64,000 bases of DNA from Branchiostoma lanceolatum (taxonomy: Eukaryota > Chordata > Leptocardii > Amphioxiformes > Branchiostomatidae). This document shows positions 26,145 to 38,548 of this stretch, piece by piece. Under the pieces are notes generated by a model. It worked only from the letters and a program-made list of their open reading frames with translations, searched no databases and was not told where the DNA came from. Made by a program: the position numbers and the translations under genes. The stretch spans positions 11,041,501-11,105,500 of the forward strand of contig NC_089726.1 in the NCBI RefSeq assembly GCF_035083965.1. Reading direction: 5' to 3'. The number at the start of each line of letters is the position of its first letter. Within the stretch, counting starts at the first letter, position 1.

Positions 26145-26464
26145 TGAGCCCAAGTTTAGCATATTCGAAGACGCCTGTGAAATAATCAGGGTTACGGCTA
26201 TTTTGAACGTAGGGTTAGCATTGATTGCACGTTTAAGACCTTTAAAGACGTATAACTCCTCAAGAAAGCAAGATATCCCAAAACGGTTTTCTGATTACAT
26301 GTTCTGATCGATAGACCTTTCAAATGAGCCCAAGTTTGGCATATTCGAAGACGCCTGTGAAATAATCAGGGTTACGGCTATTTTGAACTTAGGGTTAGCA
26401 TTGATTGCACGTTTAAGACCTTTAAAGACGTATAACTCCTCAAGAAAGCAAGATGTCCCAAAAC
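26145..26464. repeat. Tandem duplication, two 140-bp units at 180-bp period
   Basis: TGAGCCCAAGTTT starts at 26145 and again at 26325. The following roughly 140 bases (through GCAAGATATCCCAAAAC and GCAAGATGTCCCAAAAC) match with only a few differences. The 40-bp spacer is not shared, or has diverged. No coding content is supported. The surrounding intergenic DNA (25162-27394) shows no gene. Confidence 0.8.
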
Positions 26465-27394
26465 TGATGCGCAGTGCAGAGGGAAAGCGCGCGGATCCCC
26501 AGAAAAGAACTCTGCATCAGAACTTAGCTTACAGATGTGACCTACATGTATGTGGCAGAGACAGTCTTTCTTGAATGGGACTGTTTAACCATAGTAGATG
26601 CTATAGGGATTATGTGAATGTGATTTTTACCATGGTCAATATTGACTGACAGAGGCCATACATGGATATAAAACCTCATAGATTGTGACATTGGACTGAG
26701 TAGTATTGATTCTGTGCAGGAACAACAGTCACAAAAGACACTTTTCATTGTAAAACTCAATTTACTCTTCTTTATTTTCCAGAAATGTACAAATATGTAC
26801 ACACAATAACAATAATTATATCTTTATGGAAGAAAGGTAATAACATCTACTAACATAATTCCACCAGGGTACATAATTCAACCACCCTGAAAAGATACGT
26901 CCTAACAGATCTCCAACCCATCGTACCCCAGTATAATGCACTCCTGTATGTCTAAATTGTGCAGGTTCAAGGTTCATACCTGGGGGTGCTGCACTAGAGA
27001 TCTCTCAAAACCCCTTTTTTTTAAAGTGGTGGATTTACGTAACCTGGGGGAATAATGTTAATGGAGGTTACAAACATATACAAGCATATATATTCCTTGT
27101 AATCTTTCTAAAAAGCAGCAAAATGCTCTGTAAGAAAGCTGCTACCCCAAATCTAAGGGCAACAATATAACACATTGGAAGAACATGTGACATCATATCT
27201 AGCACCATGTTGAAAAAAAAAGATTATGTTACATGGAAGAATTTCAGATGTCTCCAGTACTCTCTAACTTACAACCTTACTGTACTGTACTGGTCAGAGG
27301 GTCCAAAGGCAAAGAACAATATAGATTTGATCACTTATATATATGACAACATATCATATTTTCAAACGTGGAAAACAGACATTACCCTATACGG

Positions 27395-28123
27395 TAGAGT
27401 CAATTCCATGTCACCGAGAGGGTTTTCGGATGATATTGCTAATAAGTTTGAACAATTTTAGAGAAAAGACTATTTCAGTCAAAATAATTCCAGACCGTTC
27501 AAACAATTAGAAATGAAAGTTTGAACATGTTTGAACTCATCTATATATTTTGGAAATATTATGAAAATATTTGCACAAATATCTCTTTATTTAGAACAAT
27601 TTTCAAACATCTGTGTGATTGTTCTACTGTTGGAACATGTTCCAACATTTTGCATCATTCTCAAAATGGTAGATTTGGGTTATTGCCCCCATAAAAGTAG
27701 GTGCTAATCACGCTCTATTGTCTGCCTCTGTATATTTTTAGATTTCACGTCTGGACACTGGTAAGTCTTTTGTCTTTAGGTGTCTATGCATGGCACCTAG
27801 GCCTAATCACCTATACTTTGAAGGGATGTGTGAATTGCCCTGTTCCCAGCCCACTGACCCAGTTATATCATATTTGTAGAATGTTGGAACATGTTCAAAC
27901 AAATGATCAATCTATGTTGCAACAGTTTAGAAACTAATACAAACAATGTATTCAATGTTGCAAATTTGTTTAACCTGTTGGAACACAGCAGAAAATATTT
28001 AGAACATCAAATGAATGTTGGAAATTGTTCTTAACAGTTACTTATCTGACATAGATTGTTACAAAGGTTTTGTAAATGTTAGAACAAAAGGCAACAAACA
28101 ACCTCTCGGTAATGTGGAATTGA
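27395..28123. mobile_element. Tc1/mariner-like MITE, copy 2 (3' end broken)
   Basis: Same element and orientation as 3811-4544. The left end TA-GAGTCAATTCCATGTC is intact. The right end stops at GGAATTGA and lacks the last CTC-TA. It is joined directly to a 52-bp sequence duplicated at 30663-30714. It lies just past the 3' end of the C3orf20-like gene. Confidence 0.85.
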
Positions 28124-28173
28124 AAATCTTCTGTGAATGTAAACTTTCTGTAAGATTACACAAACAGGAGCCA
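28122..28173. repeat. 52-bp direct repeat, copy 1
   Basis: The run from GAAAATCTTCTGTG to AAACAGGAGCCA is identical, 52 of 52 bases by eye, to 30663-30714. It begins exactly at the break of the MITE copy ending at 28123. Confidence 0.85.
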
Positions 28174-28387
28174 TTATACCATTATAAGACATGTGGCAAA
28201 TAACTTTGAAGTTCTTGCATAGATCCAACAAGATAATCTTCAACCTTTTCTCAAAATAATCTCCAATAACTGTACTATATACATGCAACAAGACTAAATG
28301 TAGAATGATCAACATGTAACAAATATGTAATGCAACAGCTCACACAAATTTTCCAACTCACACACAAACTGTTTCCACAAGACAGGG

Positions 28388-28393
28388 TTTATT
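28388..28393 (-). terminator. Candidate poly(A) signal of the C3orf20-like gene
   Basis: AATAAA on the minus strand, about 400 bases past the stop codon at 28796-28798. Confidence 0.45.
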
Positions 28394-28795
28394 GGAAAAC
28401 TCTTTACCCAGAGATAAACAACTTTCAAAACAGATAGGCATGACAAAATTTGTACAAATTAGCAAATGACACACACCCATGTCATGTTGAGCTCCTATTA
28501 TTCCACATCATATTTCAATACTGATATGTCAAATCAGATGTCTTATGCCACCCGTACAGTTACTGTAAACTATGAAGGGGGAGAAGGGAGTGCAAGGGCA
28601 CTTCAGTGCCTTCCCTGTCCACAGATTTCTGTGTCTGCAGTCTTTCCATGTGTGAACATGTACTAAAATTGGTGGCAACTAACACTGGCATTTGTGCTGT
28701 CATTCAACAGCCTAGTACATATACTGTTCTTTCTGTCATAGATCTTGTAAAGAGCATTCTGCTGCATTTGCATATCTTGTATTGTTTCTTTTGAT

Positions 28796-31700
28796 CTACA
28801 GCCCGGCCCCCACAGATGGTACAGGCTGGAGTTTCGGTGTGCTGGGGTTGGCTGTACGGAGCTGCTCCTCCCGTAAGAAGTAGTAGTCTTTAGACAGGCT
28901 GAGGGTGACCACGTCTCGCGCTGTGCCTTGGCTGTGGGGAGAGAGAGTAAGATCATGAGACCTTGAGAACAGTTCCATGAACAACGTAGCTTACCAGAGC
29001 TTTTGTATTACAAGCTGCCTTCAGACAACATGCAAGATTTCCTAGTAAAAAACAGCTAAGGAATTCAGTAACCAATGTCATATAAAGCAGATAATAAAAC
29101 TATAGAGATATAAGGTCTTTCTTTGAATGTCATAATGAATAATTTCATTTGCTAATTGCTATATTTACTCACTGCTAGGACCCATCCCAAAACTATTTTT
29201 GTATTGTTCGGAGAGTAATAAATCATTCATTGTTTAGCAAGTAGAAGAATGACACCTCACCTCCAGCGATTTGTGTCCACAAAGAATTCCCGTGAGTCGA
29301 TGCTGGAGACAGACGGCGTTCTGTCCGACCTGGCGTCCCTGGGTAGTCCTGGCTTCCCGGTCTTCCCTATCCCCGTCCCCCCAATCTCTCCTCCCCAGGC
29401 AGCACGCGGGCCATGCTTCCCTCTGCTGGGGCTGGAATGGACAACAAAACAGAACGTTTTATCAGTATGTGTTGTAACTGAAGGGTATTCTTTGCTCCTC
29501 ACAAGTTTCACAACAAGCAACCTTGAAGTAGGGTTTTCCAGGAAACGTCCCTAAGGAAGGTAAAAGGCAATACCCCTCCCCCCACAAATGGATATTTTAA
29601 GGTTTTAAGTTTTAACCGATAGCATTTTAGAGAAATTGCCCTTGTCACAGGGATCTCGCACCCCCCGTGAATTTGAACCCCCCGGTTCGAAATCACTAGT
29701 GAATTTGCACCCCCCGGTGCGAAATCCCTAGCGATTTCGCACCCCTCTAGTGATCTCGCACCCCCAGGGTGTAGTATGTGTTCTGTTACGGCATTCATAA
29801 TTCCCAGTGGCTATCTTTTTAACAAATTGATCGGTAACTATAACTGACATTTCAAATGCTCTGTTGACTGAAGTGGTAACGAATTGGGTTGTGCAATGAC
29901 TATCTGGGAGTCATGGTTCTTGTGTTCAAATCCTGGTGGCGACATTTTTTTATCCCGTAGTTTTTAACATTAAATAACTAATAATTCTTACTCAGAAATG
30001 TCATAAGATTTCGATTAAGGCTTCGATAAATTTTTTCTAACCCTATTTAACACCCGTCATCCATTCAATATGTGATATAATTCTGTATGATAAAATGTTA
30101 TTCAAGTCTCTAAAATAATTAAAAAAATCAATTATGAACATTGAAGTAAAACTATGAACTAATCGTACATTCCTCATGGCACAAAGGAAGAATATTACAA
30201 CGAATCATCGTGCACAGAGAGTCACCATCATCGCGCTGTGCTGAAATACTAGTAGCATTACATTAGTCCAGGGCATGGGTTCCCGGAGTCTTAGATGTTT
30301 GTTCTGTCAGACACAGCAACTTGTAATACTCTCGATTACCACGTTAAACTATGGCTTTATTATATCAAAATGCAGTTTTGAATATAATTGCTGCACAGAG
30401 CACCTTTCGAAATATTTGGGGGGTTCAAAATCCCTAGGGGGGTTCGAGGAGGGGGTGCGAGATCCCTAGCTGGGGGGTGCAAGATCGCTAGGGATTTTGC
30501 ACCGGGGGGTGCGAGATCCCTAGTGATTTCGCACCGGGGGGTTCAAAATCAGGGGGGTGCGAAATCCCTGTGACACCCTCATATCCCTCACACAGAAACA
30601 TTTATGGAACAGTTCAAACCATACACACAGGACAGTGAACAGATCTGAAAGAGAAGAAAGAAGAAAATCTTCTGTGAATGTAAACTTTCTGTAAGATTAC
30701 ACAAACAGGAGCCACACGGGTGCTGAAAAATTGTACATGTGGTGCATTGAGGAGGTGCTTTTGTGCTGAATTAATGTTACATGTCTGCATCCGTGGAATT
30801 GTAGGACCTTATCCAGCACACCTCTAAAATGGACTTTCCTGCCACTCTGGCACTTCTTGACACCTAGGTAAGGAAATATAATATATGGTGTGATGTTTAG
30901 ACAGCTGCTGTGAATATGTGCTGAATGTGTGTTCTAGCCAGTATTGCTAAGAAGTAATTCTAAACAAAAATCTTCATTTCAAACAAACATGATAAACTTT
31001 TACAAAAAAAGGAGAAAAAGCTATACAACATGCACAACATAAAAAAGCTAATGAGAGTTGCACTCACCAAAATCTGAAGTCGGCTGGCAGGAAATTTCCC
31101 AGTTTGGCATCATGCTTGGTCTTCAGTATCTGCTTGACGAGGTCCTTCTTTGCATTCCCGTAACCGTTGAAGATGTGGTCGCAGAAGAGCAGCTTGCCGC
31201 TGTAGTACATCAGGAACATGCCGGCTACGGCGTTGTGTCTCCGTAGCAGCAGTGGCTGGTCATAGTCCGTCAGCTCCGCCGCCACTGCCATGTCGTACTT
31301 GAATATTCTGAAGGGATCGGACCGACTCTGCACGCACGGCATCGTCCTGTTTTTGTTACGGTCTATGTACATCCGTTCCAACATGGTGTCGCACGGGTTA
31401 GCGTTTGTGTAGTACGTGGAGGTGACAGCGATGATTATCAGCTGGTTCTTAGGAAGAAACTCCTTGAGAAGACGATCAAACTCCAGGTCCAGGACCAGGG
31501 GAACTTTGTGCTTGCTACACTTGCAGGCGAGGATGCCCTCTCCCAGGATCTCAGCACGCAGCGAGACGGGGCAGCCCTCCCGCAGCGGGGTACGCACCCG
31601 CTCGGGGGTGGACAGGTTGGCATGGCTGGCACTCTTGGGGAAGAGGCTGGAAGGAGCTCGCATTGGAGACCTGGAAAAAGTACAGCCAGAGGGTTAATGA

Positions 31701-34700
31701 ACTTTCACAGATGGTATCAGATGGCTAATAAGCAGATGTATCATTGTTTCATAGGCAAATGAAAGTACACATGAAGTACATGGGGAAAATAAACTGAGAC
31801 CACATCACCATGGTGCTCCAATAATTAATTTAGACAGAGACCAAAGGAAAACAAATATAAAGAGAAAAATTTGTCAGATGAAAGAAAGTCATGCTTCAAA
31901 AGACAATTGAAATTGCAAATCCTTACCCTGCACTAGAAGTGGACTGCTGCCTTGTCTTCGCAGACCCAGCCTGGGACTTCGGCTCTCCCTCTTTCGCACT
32001 CCCTAGATCGAGACGTACTTTGGAGTCTGTCTCACCCTTCCTTGACAACCCGTCAGCTGAGCTGAAGGGCCGCGAGGAGGCTGCTGTCAGCGGTCTCTCC
32101 TGGATCATGTGTCGTGGCGGCGCTGACGGAGAGCGGAAGGACTGGTGCTTCGTTGGAGGGTTCCTCTCCTCCACCCTCTCCCCTTCCTCCCCATCCTCCT
32201 CCTTGGGTATCTGGTGGAAGAGCGAGATCAGGGGAGTCTTCACGGCAGGGCGGGCAGACTGGACCGTGCGTCGGGCCGACTGCTTACCAGGACGGTGCGA
32301 CAGCGTGGCGAGGTGGGGAGATCTGATGTGCATGGCGATGCGGTAGTGCTCCATCCAATCATCAATCAGATTCCTACACGAAGGAAGATGGAAAGAGGAA
32401 TGAGACATTATAATTGGCTGATTGAGCTTTGATACCTGAGTTTGTAATCTGTAACATGGTATCTGTATCGGTATAGCCAGTATAACACACTAGCTTTGCA
32501 GGCACACCACATGGCAGCAGCTGGTTATATCACACTGGATGACCTGTCACATGTGCCTGCAAGCATTGTTTAAAGCTGTCTGGTGGGGACTTTAAGTCAT
32601 GAATATATTCCAACTGTCATCAGCAGGACAGACACCGTCCTTGGTGCTGAAACAAAACTCAACATCTAACATGATCTCTATTTGGGTAGTTTCCCTGTTA
32701 GAGAGAACTAATACTGGAGAAGCTATTTCGACAGTGTTTGTAGATTAATAATCATTTTAAAAATCTGTAATGAGAATCTGTCCCGGGCCCATCCAGGAAA
32801 AGGTTCTTCTTGGTTTAGGAAGCAAAAAAATTACTATCCCTCCTCAATTTCTAGGTACATGTACAGTATGACCGTAATAATTCAGGCCTCTTACTTGACT
32901 TTCCGCTGCAGTCTGACCAGGTCCTTCTCTGCCTGTGAGAAAAACTCATCCTTGTCTCCTGGCAGCTCCAGAATCTTGGTCAGCTCAGCCATCTGCTGGG
33001 AAACTCTCTTCTCCTGTGGACAGGAACATAAGTTATAGTACAGTTTACAGTAAAGTGGGCTGTACATCAGAAGGTTGATATGTACCAGAAAACCTTTATA
33101 GAGCTATGTGCTCATTCACCAAACCATCATTTTTAATAAAGGAAATAACAAACACCAACAAACATTGTATACCTAGTGAATTCATTATTGATAAACCTGA
33201 ACCAAACTTCAACAACAGGGTTAGAAAATACATGTTATTACTTTAGCCTAAAACAAATATTGAAACATTCTTTCACAAGATCTCTTGCTAACTGACTGAT
33301 TTTGCGTGATAACTCTTGGACGTCTGACTGACTTGCCTCCAGATTGCCTGCACTACCTGAAGCTTGTCTATCGGATGTTTCACCCCTGCCTGTCACTGAC
33401 TCTTTCCTATCCTGATCACTCCTGTCCTTAGCTGACCCCTGTCGGACCCCTACTAGACTGCCTCTGGGTGTAGCCAGCTGCTCACTGTCCTGTCTGAACT
33501 GGACAGCACTGCCTCTCGCTGAGTCAGCTCTTTCTATGTCCTTTCTATCTTTAGTAGCACCAAGGGCACTACGAGAAGAGGACTGCTTCCCGTCTCGCTC
33601 TTTTTTAGCGGCTATAGCCCTAGCTTTAGCCCATATTGACTAAAGAAAAAATGTAAACATCTTACATTATAAAATGCCAGTGATTGATGACATCCTATAC
33701 TTAAGTGACAGCAGTTTTTGGATGTACAATGTATGTTACAAAGTAGATTGTGACTACAATAATTTTGCACTATAATATCAAAGGTTTAGAAATAGATTTG
33801 ATGTGAAAAGGACTTTGACTTTGTGATAACATTCAGCTTCAACCTCTTACCTGTCCTTCCAACCATGACTATGATAAGCTGCAGTTCCATGGTGCAGCGT
33901 GCAGATAAAATATCTCATTAAAGCTTATGTAAAGCTTACATCATTAGGTACATTTGTATTTTTCAAGGTAATTTGGCTCATCTATGACGAACATGTCTCT
34001 GATGTATCATGATAAATCCTTTTATTAGCTAGGTCTGTCCATTTAACATTATAGGTCAGTATTAAATACTGTACAGTACAAGTTTTTTCTGGGTGAGTTT
34101 ATTGCTATATGCTACAAACACTGCATTAAAAATGCATTAAGAAAGCAGCTGCAGTGGTTCAAAAATGTATCCTTGAGGTACATGCTTATGTACATACCTT
34201 TGGTTTGACAAACCCTCTTCTCAATCTGTCCTTTTCCTTCTTCTTGGGTTTTACTGACTCTTTGGCTGCTTGGGAAATGAATGGTCCTTCTGTTTTCAGA
34301 TAACCCTAAAATAAAGGTGAAAAAAGAGTCCATTTAGATATGCATCCTCAACCGAGACTATGTTTACATGTAAAAAGTCTTACTTTTATAATAACAAAAT
34401 AAGCATTATGCTTTATATATACTGTGAAATTATACAGCAAAATTCCATGTCATAATCTATTGCTAGCACTATTGAACAAGAGAGAGTCTTACAGTAAACA
34501 ATATAACTTACTGCCAATGAAGGTTAGACATCCAGGAAATACAATACACAGGCACACCCAACCAACTGGATAGACTTTGGAAACGGTCAGACATTTCGGG
34601 TAGCATCCACAACCTTTTGTCAGTCACCGTAACATGACTCACCATTTCTTCCACCTTCGGCTGCACAGCCCCTGCATGAAGCCCAACGTTGAACTTGGCT

Positions 34701-37700
34701 GTCTCTTTCTGACAGGCGAAGTGCAGGACAACCGAGGAAAGGTTGGTACAACGGAGCACGAGCAACTCTGTGACCTGGTCAACACGAAATAACACTTATC
34801 AATGTTAAGATAAAAATTTGAGCTAAGATAAAACAGAGATCTATTTCTACAATGCATTTCCTAATGTTTACCATCCTTGTAGTGACTGTTATAACCAATA
34901 CTGAACACAAGCATTGTGGGAAAAACAGACAGGCAAAACTGCCCAAGAACACCACTCAGGGGACCAAGAAAATCTATGTGGACAGGTGGTCACTACAGAG
35001 TCAATGGAAAAATCATCTATGGGACCACCAGAAAGTAATCAGGTGGCCAGTTTATGTAGAGGTGGTCACTTGTACAGGTTTGACTCTATCATCAAATATT
35101 CCGTACTACAAAATTTGACTAAACCTTACCTGGACATTCACTGTCACAGGTAGTTTCCCTATCTTCGGCCAGGACCACTGTTTGGAGATGGTTCCGTCCG
35201 GTTCCATGAGCGTCCCTCCCTCTGGACTCATGACGAACCGCGGGACACCGTTGGGATGGTAGCAGCAGCCGTGGCCCGAGGGCGTGAAGGAGGCGAGCAT
35301 GGTGCCCTGCAGGTTGTCTGCGTACACGTTCGTGTACAGGCCCAGCTGGCCGGGTTTGGTGGGAGGGCTGATTGAGATTGCTACTCGACCTGAGGGGTAG
35401 CTGGGAACGGCTGTTAAGGCAATTACATTCACTCAAGCAACTGTCATCATCATTATTATTGGCCAGGGTCTGCATTGCTACATGTAGGAGCTTACAATTG
35501 GTGGGGCTGAATCACATGAGTCTGGAGCAGCTGCCATTCAGTGCTAACTCAGGTGACCTCAACACAACGGCAATTGCAATGGCTTCAGAAAACAGTAATG
35601 GATCAAAGGTGCAGCCTTGAGGTACACCTTTCTTTCTTATCTTATTTCCTTCTGTATTCTGGCATTGGCAACTGTGTCATACTACTTTTATTCATAGTTT
35701 TATGCCAAATTTTCTCCAAAGGTCTCCACTTTGCAATTTGTAAAAGACAAAGAAAGTAAGTCCATCTTCCTGTGAGATGAATACAGAATTGTGACCTTTC
35801 CTTACAGTTAAAACAAGCTTGAAGGATACAAGACAGAGCAGGACCCGTCTGGCAGCTGTCTCATGAGTTTCAGCCTGCCCTGCTCCACAGGGCTGTCCAT
35901 CCGGGGGATCTTAGGTGGTGACATCACCCTAGCACCCGGCTTCTGGCTGGGTGGAGGCTGCTTCTTGTACTTCAGCATGGCTTCTCGTTTGGTGTCACCA
36001 TAGAAACGGATGACGAGTGGCTTGTCGTGACCCAACTCAAGTGCCTTTTCATGCTGTTCAGTACTAATAGGATACAAAAGTATGGTGATTAATAAATTGA
36101 TACATGGCAATATATAAAGTAAAACAGCGCTATTATTGGTAATTAAAAGGTGGTATTTGTACAAGTTAATGGCTAAGATGATGTTATTCTGTTGGTGTCA
36201 AGTCAACAACATGGAATAGCATCTGAATTAATAGTCAAACAAAAAAGTCATAGACAAAGTTTTCTCTTCCCATTACCCAATTTCCTAAAGTACAATATGT
36301 TTAGATTGGTTTTGCACCTTGAGAGTGCCCTTTCAAATGAGGCATGGTTAAGTTTAAAGAGTTATTACTTACGATATTTTGATGGACAGGAGCAGTCTCT
36401 GTCTCGCCCACTCCAACATGGTTTGTCTCTCAGGGTCATCACGCTCATTGGGATGGACAATCCAGCCTGAAAAAGATTCACGAAGAACAAAACAGAGTCA
36501 GGAATTGATGGTTCACAAACAAAACTCAACAAGGGAAATCTGTCATTTGCATCACTGCAAAAGAAACTTAAATCTAAATTCAAGCTTGGGCCCTTCTTTT
36601 TCATCTATTAAAGGGTGTGAAATCACAAGTTGGATACTTGTCCAAAATACCATTCTGGGACTCAATAACATTAGACTCCATTCACAGAATGCAAGTAAAG
36701 ATTATCACTTACCCTTTTCCTCACAGGCCTTGTTGGCCAGAGAGAAGTTGAGAACAGACATGTAGCCAGCTGGGGTGTGGGCTGAACTGTACGGAAGAGC
36801 TAGAGGGGAGAAAAAAAGTACAGATGTTACAAATCATTCAACTCTAAAACACAAAATTACCAAGCGTATGTAAAAAGAGAACTGTCATCTTGTTACAGTT
36901 GACATTCTTGCAGGAATCAGCCTAATTCTGCAGTGAACAGTGGATGATACACTCAATGATTCCTTGGCTGGGCTCTTGGTCTGCTAAGCTTCATACATGT
37001 CTAGCCTCTACCAGGCTCTGCCCGATCGATGGGAAAATAGCTACCATGAGTTTGAATACATGAAATTTTCCCCGTTGGAAGCTGCCTGATATTGTCATGC
37101 CAGGAAATAAGTAAACAGCAATTGACAGGAAAATTTTCCAAAAGGTACTCAAAATTAAGAAATAAGAGCAGTGGCGCTACAAAGATCACTCACAACGACA
37201 GAAAATACAGCTTCTGTTGCCTCCAATTTGCAGTCTGAATGACCCCAGTTGTATAACAATGTCCGGTTATTAATGAAAAGGAGAGGTCATTCAACAAGCC
37301 TCAACAACCATCATCTGTCCCAGTAAAAACCTCCCATAATGCATCAGGCATCCAGGCAACCAATCACAGGGCAGGTAGGTATGTGACCACAGGGCAGGGA
37401 AAGAATACTAAGGGTCTCAGAGGTTCCTCAGTTTGCCAGATTTGCGATCTCTTTGTCATGGGTGAAAGGGGATTAAGAGCTGTTGGAGAGATTGAGTGGG
37501 GTGTTTTCATGAATAACTGCAGGATAATCAGGTGATCACCACATCATTGTACTCATGGGTCACGCCATTCTTACTCCGGTGATGTCCTCATTATAACAAA
37601 TTGTAGGAGTTTTAATCACACATAATCATGTTACTGATTGACTGTCACCAGACATGACAGCACTGATTTGAACACAGTTGCTTGGAAACAGTGTCTCAAC

Positions 37701-38498
37701 AAAATCCAACAGTTTACCAAACTTTCTCTCATAGCAAAACAAATACAACTTGATGAAATAACACAATGCCTGTAAAATCCACTTCTCTCTGCCAAAATAA
37801 TGAATAGTTTGAATAGAAATCAAAACAATAGACTGATGGTATCAAGTTAAATGCAACTTTTGATTACCAATAAATATGATCTCTTGGGTAAGTAACAGAG
37901 TCTCCCTAATATGTTCATCCAACTTAAGTGTCCTATTCCTACCTGTAGACACATCGGAGGCCTGAGACCGGGTGTCGTAGAACAATCCGCTGGCTCGGGA
38001 GGACATCAGGGAAACCTTCCTATCTGCACCGGCTGGAGGAACAGGATATACAGGTGTCACAAAAAACATTTAGCAACATACAGAATCTATCGCTATTCAT
38101 GAAAGCCTTTGATCAAAGTCGATTTACATGAATATTGGCATACAATCTTCAGGGAAACAGAAAGTGCTAAATAAAAGTACATTTAAGCTTTTCTTTAGTA
38201 GGTTTTCTAATCTAAGACATACAAAATGTAACATTTATATTCTAATTATGGCAAAAACACTGATGGCCATTTCTACAATAATTGTTTTCACCAAATTTTG
38301 GAGGATACAGTCATGTTGCATTGAGCAGCATTCTACTTGGCAACCTCATACTTTGAAAATCAACTGTTATGAAATCCACCGTACCTTAAGAAACCCAATT
38401 TAAGTCTTTTTTCTGACAAAAAACACTTAAAGCTTTTATCTGGGTCAAGCATTACTTAACGTCCTCAATATCACCCAAAATAACCTTATTTGTCCATC

Positions 38499-38548
<50 letters not shown>

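Noticed and set aside
31416-31697. Plus-strand open frames around 31.4-32.4 kb
   Set aside because: They are antisense shadows of the two long C3orf20-like exons, which have matching splice sites and phase on the minus strand.
35401-35410. Alternative acceptor at 35411 for the FAM194-domain exon
   Set aside because: It leaves an incompatible phase with any donor of the preceding exon. The AG used instead fits the U12 branch site and the conserved motif.
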